Assembly (NCBI GenBank): GCA_013299115.1
Contig: JAAFKA010000008.1
Span: forward strand, 124,001-188,000
DNA from: Cytophagales bacterium
GTDB taxonomy: Bacteria; Bacteroidota; Bacteroidia; Cytophagales; Thermoflexibacteraceae
DNA length: 64,000 nt
Direction: 5' to 3'
The notes below the pieces were generated by a model. It saw nothing but the letters and a program-made list of their open reading frames with translations. It was not told the origin of the DNA and searched no databases. Below, piece by piece: positions 58,201 through 64,000 of the stretch. Positions within the stretch are counted from its first letter, which is position 1; each line of letters begins with the position of its first letter. The position numbers and the translations under genes were made by a program.

Positions 58201-59015
58201 TAGCACTGGGGCAAGGCTTTTTTGTGGTGGCAAAAGGCAACGGCAATGTAACAGTAAACAACACCATGCGACCCACAGTAGCCACACAAACACAGCCCCT
58301 GTTTTTGCGGACAGAAGGCAACGAAAAACCAATGGCTATTAAATTGCGTTTTCAAAACAGCCAATACTATGACGAAATAGCCATTCACAGCAAAGAAGGA
58401 GCAACTGTAAACTTCGACGGCGACGGCGATGCTCGCAAAGGAATACCCAATGGCGGACAAATGCCCGATATGTATATGCTCACTGCCGACAAAGTACAGG
58501 TGGCTATCAACGGCTTGCCCTTAGAAAATTGGCAAAAAGGTGTGGCTTTGGTGGTGCAGCCCAAAACAGCAGGAAAATATGAAATCAAACTGCAAACCCA
58601 GCAAAATATGCCCGCAGGAACTACCTTGTGGATTTGGGATAAAGAACTGAATACCAAACAGTTGCTAACCGAAAAACAAAGCTATGCCTGCAATCTCGAA
58701 GCCAAAACTTACGCCAGCCGTTTCGAGGTTTGGATAGATTTGCCAATAGACCAAAAGCTAAACAATACGCTAACTATCTATCCAAATCCTGTTGAAAATG
58801 CAGAACAAGCTACTTTGCGTTTCCTCAGCAACAACCAAGCAACGCTGAAAGTTTCGGTTTATGACCTCACAGGCAGGTTGGTAAAAACCCAAACTGTTGA
58901 AAAGCAACGCAATGCCTTTGAAACTTCGTTTTCTACCAAAGAACTTCCTGCGGGGGTGTATGTGGTGGAGGTCAATGATGGAGCAAACAGTTATACAACG
59001 AAGTTGGTGAAGTAG
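55266..59015 (+). CDS. Secreted beta-helix protein with type IX secretion sorting domain
   Basis: 1249 residues from the ATG at 55266, which gives the signal peptide MKKIIFIVWTLLVGCFTLHQ (cut near HA); the longer frame from 55227 adds an unsuited N-terminus. Residues ~25-460 form right-handed parallel beta-helix coils (IYYVRTTGFTSNDGLSWAKA; GAGILVVNGARQVRIRDCII; GGGVMVKADSATITGSTIST). The middle has SDGNW-like beta modules, and the last ~80 residues are a Por/T9SS type A sorting domain (LTIYPNPVENAEQATLRFLS ... AGVYVVEVNDG ... TTKLVK). Exported and probably attached to the cell surface. Beta-helix parts may bind or cut polysaccharide; no catalytic residues are assigned. Confidence 0.88.
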   Translation: MKKIIFIVWTLLVGCFTLHQVHATIYYVRTTGFTSNDGLSWAKATSIQKALAVAAAGDTILIAKGTYKPDTLGTNKNLSFTLKDRMVLLGGYADTGNPAIGSRNPTTNLTVLSGDLNNNDACVTMSSGGSVATYTDNSLHVVTIPAAATTGVYIQGFTISGGAATSAVPDNQGAGILVVNGARQVRIRDCIITCNYANSDGAGIAHQSGTNSRLWLQDCTVTQNRSNTGDGGGVMVKADSATITGSTISTNRGSSGGGLAAKIINAANCVYSLTNNTFESNISTLAGGAINIVNGANLGYIIDGNNFVANTALNGGAIGFSGTTTGVVTYIQSNKFVGNIASLQGGGAIFISNVSLDANGTAQSTILNNVFSGNQASANSGTNGNGGAIIIQGLTATQKAPVIANNTFSRNVANGNNAGVGGGALFVGINNSTVDFTVFNNIFWNNTNTGNRGNNLFVTIPMTSPSFKYAHSIINAAEATCTGGCQDTGVAALIGKDPKFYDDDGADNVVGTLDDDLRLQYDNTVAMPFLYNYAFDQGVYTYNGFTTLNVDYLGFDRTCLPEVGAYEYTHYWKGGTTDWNVGANWSNKCGNVVPTNKMNIFIGTNDQSTTNATGGITGTTTPTTPILDVTNHVGFSFYVNNNVLMQANTLITLQGNFRVGGNGVFNNSASAYAGKVLMKPTDCSYAQVISNGNQCNFNHLQIDNAANVTKTGNNVNVKTVVEMTNGNLDVNGGFTLLSTATGTAMVANDPAAGVSPTTRRITGTVTAQRHVTGHPTGFTGVGYHYFASPVAAAPISQFNSVMSVVVGGAYYWYNPAYTLANFPNFFFYQEGNNTDDGTNTSGFEGGQSMGGWRSFANTGVNMGIGTGYCVHIQQGLTPTFRGTLNNGTYTTAITKTGAAPFSGWNLVGNPYPSPLDWDLVSAANSGVLEATLYRRIPKGTLNIVTFSKYTAGLGLSEVGGGTVGGAFVADGTANVDKNIALGQGFFVVAKGNGNVTVNNTMRPTVATQTQPLFLRTEGNEKPMAIKLRFQNSQYYDEIAIHSKEGATVNFDGDGDARKGIPNGGQMPDMYMLTADKVQVAINGLPLENWQKGVALVVQPKTAGKYEIKLQTQQNMPAGTTLWIWDKELNTKQLLTEKQSYACNLEAKTYASRFEVWIDLPIDQKLNNTLTIYPNPVENAEQATLRFLSNNQATLKVSVYDLTGRLVKTQTVEKQRNAFETSFSTKELPAGVYVVEVNDGANSYTTKLVK

Positions 59016-59023
59016 TCAAAAAA

Positions 59024-59145
59024 ATTAGAGGTTATTACGATTTGTACTGTACCCTTTGGCGGGGATTGCCTCCAACTGCAAGGTCAATTAACTGAAAATC
59101 AACAAGTTAATTTTCTATACAAAAATTATCGTAATAACCTCTATT
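59024..59145 (-). mobile_element. MITE-like palindromic element, copy 2
   Basis: Inverted, about 120-base relative of 29237-29363, with the same ends (AGAGGTTATTACGA) and centre (CAGTTGGAGGCAATCCCCGC in the copy-1 direction). Starts 8 bases after the stop of the beta-helix gene. Confidence 0.75.
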
Positions 59146-59388
59146 ATAGAGCATTTTTTCCAACTTTGCCTTGTTTTTTTCAACATTTTTACGTTAAACA
59201 AAGGTATAACGATTGGAATGGGATTTTATCTAAAAGATTGATAGGAAATAAGGCGAAATGTTTGCCCGATTTTTGTTTAAAGATTACTTTAGCCATAACA
59301 ATAGCTATGGCTAAAACCCAAACAAATTTACTAAAAGAAACCCTAAAATACAAAAAAAGGCAGAAAGACTTTTCGGACAGCCTCTACG

Positions 59389-59452
59389 TTTTTACAAAAA
59401 TTGTCAGACAACCAGATAAGCATTTTTTAGACACCTTTGAGGTGTCCGACAA
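59389..59452 (+). repeat. Traces of two palindromic families
   Basis: ACAAAAATTGTCAGACAACC (59396-59415 region) resembles an arm of the 34983 repeat, and TTAGACACCTTTGAGGTGTC ... CGACAA (59427-59452) is a diverged YLSDTSKVSDK-type palindrome. They lie between the beta-helix gene and the ribosomal protein operon end. Confidence 0.5.
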
Positions 59453-59466
59453 ATTTATTGTTATTT

Positions 59467-59811
59467 TTATTTTACTTTTTGAACAACGGCAGCAAAAGCA
59501 GCGGGGTGATTCATTGCCAAATCAGCCAATACTTTGCGGTTGAGAACTACTCCCTTTGCGTGGATTTTTCCAATCAACTGAGAGTAAGACATACCGTGTT
59601 CTCTTGCAGCAGCATTGATACGCACAATCCAAAGTCCGCGATAATCACGTTTCTTCATCTTGCGGTGTTCATACGCATACAATAGACCTTTTTCTACTGT
59701 ATTTTTGGCTACTGTCCATACATTTTTTCTACGACCAAAGTAGCCTTTAGCTCTTGCTAAAACTTTTTTTCTTCTTGCCCTTGACGCAACGGCGTTTACT
59801 GAACGTGGCAT
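59467..59811 (-). CDS. rplT: 50S ribosomal protein L20
   Basis: 114 residues, full match: [60 protein letters not shown]. Early-binding 23S rRNA protein. Last gene of infC-rpmI-rplT; the 158-base gap to rpmI holds no other gene. In many bacteria this operon is autoregulated by L20 or L20-leader RNA; no such structure could be confirmed here. Confidence 0.97.
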   Translation of the reverse strand: MPRSVNAVASRARRKKVLARAKGYFGRRKNVWTVAKNTVEKGLLYAYEHRKMKKRDYRGLWIVRINAAAREHGMSYSQLIGKIHAKGVVLNRKVLADLAMNHPAAFAAVVQKVK

Positions 59812-59969
59812 AATAATTTTGTTTTGACTAACGGAGTTCTACTATTGCAAGAAGCTTTGTTACCGTCAATCGGGTGGAACCATTGTTTTTATTTTAAGTT
59901 AAGAGGTACACCAATTTTTTTGGCGATTTTTACTAACCTACTTAACAGCAAGCAAAAGAAGTGTGAGGA

Positions 59970-60164
59970 CTAAGCCAACAACATTTCTTTTACTCTTGGG
60001 GTGTCTGCCTTACAAACTAATGTAGGGCCTCCCAGGCGACGTTTACGGCTTTTTGCTTTTTTAGTCAAGATGTGATTTTTAAACGCACTTTTACGTTTAA
60101 TCTTGCCTGTGCCAGTAACCTGAAAACGTTTTTTCGCACTTGATTTGGTTTTTACCTTTGGCAT
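59970..60164 (-). CDS. rpmI: 50S ribosomal protein L35
   Basis: 64 residues: [51 protein letters not shown]. Typical bL35. Between infC (132 bases upstream, gap with a tandem repeat) and rplT. Confidence 0.96.
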   Translation of the reverse strand: MPKVKTKSSAKKRFQVTGTGKIKRKSAFKNHILTKKAKSRKRRLGGPTLVCKADTPRVKEMLLA

Positions 60165-60220
60165 TGATTTTAATGAATTAATTATATGAATTGAATACAG
60201 AAAGTTGCAAAACTTATAAA

Positions 60221-60276
60221 AGAACTTGCAGGCTAAAGCCTACGTTACAGAACTCGCAGGCTAAAGCCTACGTTAC
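60221..60276 (+). repeat. 28-bp tandem repeat between infC and rpmI
   Basis: Two units, AGAACTTGCAGGCTAAAGCC TACGTTAC and AGAACTCGCAGGCTAAAGCC TACGTTAC, each with the palindrome AGGCTAAAGCCT. Placed within a ribosomal protein operon, so it is transcribed. Confidence 0.75.
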
Positions 60277-60296
60277 AATTATAAGGTTACAACAGA

Positions 60297-60914
60297 CTAT
60301 TTTTTGATGCCTGAGCTTTTTGGCGAAAGCAATAAGCTCATGCGTTTTCCTTCTAATTTGGGTAGTTGGTCCACTTTGGCTATTTCCTCTAAGGCTTGAG
60401 CAAAACGCAACAACAAGACTTCGCCCCTTTCTTTAAACACAATGGTACGACCCACAAACTGCACATAAGCCTTCACTTTGTTGCCTTCTTTCAAAAAGGT
60501 TTGGGCGTGTTTGAGTTTAAATTCGAAGTCGTGTTCGTCTGTATTCGGTCCAAAACGGATTTCTTTCAGCACAACTTTTTGGGCATTTGCCTTTATTTCT
60601 TTTTGCTTTTTCTTTTGCTCGTACTTAAACTTAGAATAATCTACTGCCCTGCAAATGGGTGGTGTAGCCTTGTCAGAAATTTCTACCAAGTCCAAGCCTA
60701 AGGCTTGTGCCATTTCTAAGGCTTTTTTGGTAGGATAGATTCCTTGTTCTACATTATCTCCGACTAACCTTACTTCTGGCACTTTTATCTTTTCGTTGAT
60801 ACGGTGCAAGTCTTCTTGCTGCTGCCTGTGGCGAGGATTAAATTCGCGGCGTTGAAATGGCGGCGGAGTATCTTTCTCCTTATTAACAGGAGGATTTACA
60901 GGAGGATTATTCAT
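60297..60914 (-). CDS. infC: Translation initiation factor IF-3
   Basis: 205 residues. Bacteroidota-type basic, Pro-rich N-terminal extension ([20 protein letters not shown]), then the IF3-N domain ([50 protein letters not shown]) and IF3-C ([40 protein letters not shown]). Controls start-codon choice and subunit joining. First gene of the operon. infC starts at ATG here, unlike the rare codons in enterobacteria. Confidence 0.96.
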   Translation of the reverse strand: MNNPPVNPPVNKEKDTPPPFQRREFNPRHRQQQEDLHRINEKIKVPEVRLVGDNVEQGIYPTKKALEMAQALGLDLVEISDKATPPICRAVDYSKFKYEQKKKQKEIKANAQKVVLKEIRFGPNTDEHDFEFKLKHAQTFLKEGNKVKAYVQFVGRTIVFKERGEVLLLRFAQALEEIAKVDQLPKLEGKRMSLLLSPKSSGIKK

Positions 60915-61078
60915 GTAAGCTATTTAGGTGAAACAAATGAATCTGCTTGTAAATGAGTAGATTAGCTTTTAGTTTTTCTCAATTACAATAATAGTTGCAA
61001 AGCTACTAATTATTGTTGGTAAAATAAAAAAAAATCAATATTTTTATTTTCTACAAATCTACTACATTTGTATTGAGC

Positions 61079-61139
61079 TATGCACACGCTAAAGCGTATG
61101 CTACAATTATCTCATGCACACGCTAAAGCGTATGCTATA
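61079..61139 (+). repeat. CACACGCTAAAGCGTATGC tandem repeat before the glycosyltransferase
   Basis: Two units of TGCACACGCTAAAGCGTATG CTA with the palindrome ACGCTAAAGCGT. The second unit runs into the ATG at 61139. Related to the AGGCTAAAGCCT unit at 60221. Confidence 0.7.
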
Positions 61140-61150
61140 TGTATGCTGTT

Positions 61151-62404
61151 ATGAACATTTTGGTTACAACTTTTTGGTCTTTCAAAGATGCTTTGGTGCA
61201 AACTTATACCTTGCCCTACCTCAAAATTATGCACAAGCACTTGCCCAAAGGCAGCAAAATTTATTTGCTCACCATAGAACAGCCTCGTTTTGCTATAAAA
61301 CCCGAAGAAGTAGCCCAAATAGAACAAGAGTTGGCTGCTTTTGGGATAGTTTCTGTGCGTTTTCCTTACTTTAATTATGGCTTGTTGTCTTTGCTAAACT
61401 GGGCAAGAATTGTACTGTATTTGTTATTTTTGGTTTTGGTGCAAAACATTCAGGTTATTCATTCTTTTTGCACCACTTCGGGCATGGCGGGCTATTTACT
61501 TTCTCTACTTACAGGGCGTAAATACCTGATAGACAGCTATGAACCTCATGCAGAGGCTTCGGTAGAAAATGGAGATTGGCAACGCAACAGTTTTAGGTTT
61601 AAGCTCTTGTTTGCTATGGAAAAATACAGTTCCAAACACGCAACTTACATTATTTCGGCTACGGAAGGTATGCGGTACTATGCCAAAGAAAAATATGGTG
61701 TTACGTTTGACAAATTTTATGTAAAGCCTGCTTGCGTAAACCTCCAAAATTTTTCTTGGGAAAATCGCAAAAATCCAGACTTGCTCAAAAAATTTGGCTT
61801 TGAGGACAAAATCGTATGTGTGTATGCGGGCAAGTTGGGTGGAATTTATTTAGACAAAGAAGTCTTTGAGCTTTTTAAGGTTGCACACAATTTTTGGGGA
61901 GATAAGTTGCGTATTTTGCTACTCACCGCCCACACCCCACAAGAAATAGCCCTCAAAGCCAAAGCCGTAGGGTTGTCTGCCGATATTTTTCAGGTTTGCT
62001 TTGTCAATCACAAAGAAATAGCCAATTACATGGGTTTGGCAGACTTTGGTATTACGCCTGTGAAACCTATTCCTACCAAAAGATACTGCACACCTATCAA
62101 AGATGGTGAATATTGGGCTTTGGGTTTGCCTATTGTCATTACGCACAATATTTCTGACGACTCCGAAATAGTAGAAAAACACCAAATTGGGGCTGTTTTG
62201 CAAGAATTTAATGAAACTGATTACTTGCGTTGTGTGCAAACGATTGACCAATTATTGGTGGCAAATACAACAGAAAATTTATACAAAAAAGTGCGTGCCG
62301 TAGCCGAGCAATACCGAAGTTATGAAATTGCCGAAAAAATATATAAGGAAATTTATGGGGGTAGTGCAACAGTTACAACATTCAAGAACCAACATTTTTT
62401 TTAA
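61151..62404 (+). CDS. Glycosyltransferase, GT4-like
   Basis: 417 residues from the ATG at 61151 (MNILVTTFWSFKDALVQTYT); the ATG at 61139 lies in the repeat. Rossmann-type N-domain with IHSFCTTSGMAGYLLSLLTG and IDSYEPHAEASVENGDWQRN; C-domain with KIVCVYAGKLGGIYLDKEVF, DFGITPVKPIPTKRYCTPIK and DGEYWALGLPIVITHNISDD, the KxxEYwALGlPvi element of family 4. Probably transfers a sugar in surface polysaccharide or glycolipid synthesis; donor unknown. Single gene. Confidence 0.8.
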   Translation: MNILVTTFWSFKDALVQTYTLPYLKIMHKHLPKGSKIYLLTIEQPRFAIKPEEVAQIEQELAAFGIVSVRFPYFNYGLLSLLNWARIVLYLLFLVLVQNIQVIHSFCTTSGMAGYLLSLLTGRKYLIDSYEPHAEASVENGDWQRNSFRFKLLFAMEKYSSKHATYIISATEGMRYYAKEKYGVTFDKFYVKPACVNLQNFSWENRKNPDLLKKFGFEDKIVCVYAGKLGGIYLDKEVFELFKVAHNFWGDKLRILLLTAHTPQEIALKAKAVGLSADIFQVCFVNHKEIANYMGLADFGITPVKPIPTKRYCTPIKDGEYWALGLPIVITHNISDDSEIVEKHQIGAVLQEFNETDYLRCVQTIDQLLVANTTENLYKKVRAVAEQYRSYEIAEKIYKEIYGGSATVTTFKNQHFF

Positions 62405-62417
62405 AAATGTTAGTTCT
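62385..62417. terminator. Terminator overlapping the glycosyltransferase stop
   Basis: AGAACCAACATTTTT and AAAAATGTTAGTTCT, 14-15 bp with one mismatch and a T/A-rich loop. It overlaps the stop codon region at 62402-62404 and sits between convergent genes. Confidence 0.7.
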
Positions 62418-62450
62418 AATAGCTAATTCACAACAGAGAACGTACAAGTC

Positions 62451-63665
62451 TTACATTGCTGCTTTTTCGTTAAAAAACAACTCTATTCTACCCAATGCCG
62501 AATCTAAATCTTCCAAATTTGGCAAAAACACAATGCGGAAATGGTCAGGTTGTTTCCAATTAAAACCTGTGCCATGAACTACCAGCACTTTTTGTTGTTT
62601 TAGCAACTCCAACACCATTTGCTGGTCGTCTTTTACCTTAAATTTGGCAGTGTCTATTTTCGGGAACATATAAAATGCTCCTTTGGGTTTGGTGCAACTG
62701 ATGCCCTCAATGGAATTTAGTTTTTCGTAGCAATAATCACGTTGTTTGCGGAGTCTTCCGTTGGGCAGCACCAATTCGTTGATACTTTGGTAGCCTCCCA
62801 AAGCTGTTTGAATACCTAACTGTGCCATCACATTGCTACACAACCGCATACTCGACAGCACATTCAGCCCATCGATATAAGATTGTGCTTTCGATTTGTC
62901 GCCACTCAAAATAAGCCAACCAGCCCGAAAACCTGCTGCTCGGTAGTTTTTTGATAAACCGCCAAAGGTCAGAAACAAGGTTTCATCGGCAACGGAGGCA
63001 GTGGAAAAATGAGCCACGTCATCATAGAGAATTTTATCGTAAATTTCGTCAGAAAAAACCATTAATTTGTGTTTGCAAGCCAACGCCACAAACCGTTGCA
63101 ACAAATCCGAAGAATAGACTGCACCTGTTGGGTTGTTGGGGTTGATAATCACAATTCCCTTTGTTTTGGGCGTAATTTTTCGTTCTATGTCCTCCAAATC
63201 AGGATACCAGTCCGATTGTTCGTCGCAGAGATAATGCACCGCCTTGCCACCCGATAAATTGACAGCCGAAGTCCAGAGAGGATAGTCAGGCGAAGGCACA
63301 AGAATTTCGTCACCATCGTTGAGCAAAGCCTGCAAAGACAACAAAATGAGTTCACTTACGCCATTGCCAATATAAATGTCGTCTATTGTTACGTTGCGAA
63401 TAGATTTTGATTGCGAATAGTGCATGACAGCCTTGCGAGCAGCAAACAAACCCTTTGAGTCGCAGTAGCCCTGTGCGGTGCGGATATTGGAAATGATGTC
63501 TTCCACGATTTCGTCAGGCGTATCGAAACCAAAAGGGGCAGGATTGCCAATGTTGAGTTTCGTGATTTTTGCCCCTTGTTTCTCCAATAATTGAGCTTGC
63601 TCAAAAATAGGTCCTCTGATGTCGTAGTTTACACTTTGTAGTTTGTTGCTTTTTTGGAATAGCAT
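62451..63665 (-). CDS. alaA: Alanine-type aminotransferase (AlaA-like)
   Basis: 404 residues, PLP fold type I. The N-terminus follows enterobacterial AlaA closely: SNKLQSVNYDIRGPIFEQAQ, NIGNPAPFGFDTPDEIVEDI, AQGYCDSKGLFAARKAVMHY. IINPNNPTGAVYSSDLL and FSDEIYDKILYDD carry the Asn and Asp PLP contacts, and FGGLSKNYRAAGFRAGW has the Schiff-base Lys. Probably glutamate-pyruvate transamination making alanine. Confidence 0.9.
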   Translation of the reverse strand: MLFQKSNKLQSVNYDIRGPIFEQAQLLEKQGAKITKLNIGNPAPFGFDTPDEIVEDIISNIRTAQGYCDSKGLFAARKAVMHYSQSKSIRNVTIDDIYIGNGVSELILLSLQALLNDGDEILVPSPDYPLWTSAVNLSGGKAVHYLCDEQSDWYPDLEDIERKITPKTKGIVIINPNNPTGAVYSSDLLQRFVALACKHKLMVFSDEIYDKILYDDVAHFSTASVADETLFLTFGGLSKNYRAAGFRAGWLILSGDKSKAQSYIDGLNVLSSMRLCSNVMAQLGIQTALGGYQSINELVLPNGRLRKQRDYCYEKLNSIEGISCTKPKGAFYMFPKIDTAKFKVKDDQQMVLELLKQQKVLVVHGTGFNWKQPDHFRIVFLPNLEDLDSALGRIELFFNEKAAM

Positions 63666-63716
63666 AGAAATTAATTATGAATGATGAATGTTGAATTTTT
63701 GTGATTATTTAGCATC

Positions 63717-63813
63717 ACGTTTTTTATACGTTGGCAATGGTCGCAGACCTTGACAATCGTATAAAAAGTACAGTACGATTGTCAAGGTCTGCGACCATTG
63801 CCAACGTACCTAA
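63717..63813. repeat. Inverted pair of the 35-bp TACGTTGGCAATGG repeat
   Basis: Arms 63728-63762 and 63775-63809 are perfect reverse complements with a 12-base centre. The same 35 bases occur with one mismatch inside the A2M coding sequence at 10748-10782. Confidence 0.85.
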
Positions 63814-63911
63814 ATAGTTACAAACTTTTAATGTTGGACTTGTCAAAAAACAAAATTAGTCTTTTTCTAAAATAAATTGATTGGAGGTTTTATTTTTACC
63901 AAATTATTTAT

Positions 63912-63919
63912 TACCTTTG
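63912..63919 (+). promoter_or_regulatory. -7 element near the window end
   Basis: TACCTTTG; no clear TTTG at the right distance upstream. It is followed by GCTTTAGCCTGTG ... CAGACTAAAGTCTATGC repeats, with no gene start before the window ends. Confidence 0.35.
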
Positions 63920-64000
63920 TGTAAATATAGTATATGCTTTAGCCTGTGTTGCGAAAATGCACAGACTAAAGTCTATGCTACAATGCAAGTACATCTAATG

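Noticed and set aside
59166-59543. 125-codon ORF between the beta-helix gene and rplT
   Set aside because: Built from two palindromic repeat traces and overlaps the end of rplT; no family resemblance and no good start context.

Overview
The window looks like part of a chromosome from a Bacteroidota species, most likely of Cytophagales type. The evidence is the AT-rich DNA, promoters of the TTTG-N19-TAnnTTTG type, a secreted protein with a C-terminal type IX secretion (Por) sorting domain, TonB-dependent receptors with carboxypeptidase-like N-termini, a 30-codon AURKAIP1/COX24-like ribosomal protein gene ahead of RNase G, and several non-ATG (TTG) starts. No species can be named from the sequence alone.

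Layout. 1-3400: housekeeping genes (end of recG, a lone MlaF-like ABC ATPase, gatC, lepB). 3460-8320: accessory block that opens with a 21-bp tRNA/tmRNA 3'-end fragment (a likely att scar). It holds a RloB/RloA-like (AbiL-type) pair, a PD-(D/E)XK-like protein, IS1-type debris and a DUF433/DUF5615 toxin-antitoxin pair set between 64-bp direct repeats. 8355-15089: one very large alpha-2-macroglobulin (A2M) gene that carries many palindromic repeats in frame. 15100-17850: small genes, a candidate small RNA, a barnase-like toxin pair, a second IS1 relic and broken copies of neighbouring genes. Parts of this stretch are inverted relatives of 5814-7455. 18100-19900: a DUF58 protein, rnpA and a MazG-like protein. 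19977-22958: a remnant of an ADP-ribosylglycohydrolase, then three tandem copies of a two-gene cassette that I read as a membrane-anchored toxin-like protein plus a putative immunity partner.

23000-37600: PKD lipoprotein, ECF sigma/membrane partner/beta-barrel operon, TonB receptor, LolE-type permease, XRE regulator, PAS histidine kinase, a 62-bp tandem repeat array, an amino acid permease and YfhO. 37785-42332: a 1515-residue protein with three TIR modules, one membrane span, a coiled coil and many WG repeats. 42400-63670: mostly core functions (thioesterase, dihydroorotase, carbamoyltransferase, RNase G, TonB receptor, outer-membrane protein, epimerase, lipoprotein, Por-secreted beta-helix protein, rplT-rpmI-infC, glycosyltransferase, alaA-like aminotransferase).

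The most striking traits are (1) the three-TIR transmembrane WG protein, (2) the triplicated toxin/immunity-like cassette with one internally deleted toxin, and (3) several unrelated families of palindromic repeats that occur between genes and also in frame inside coding sequence.
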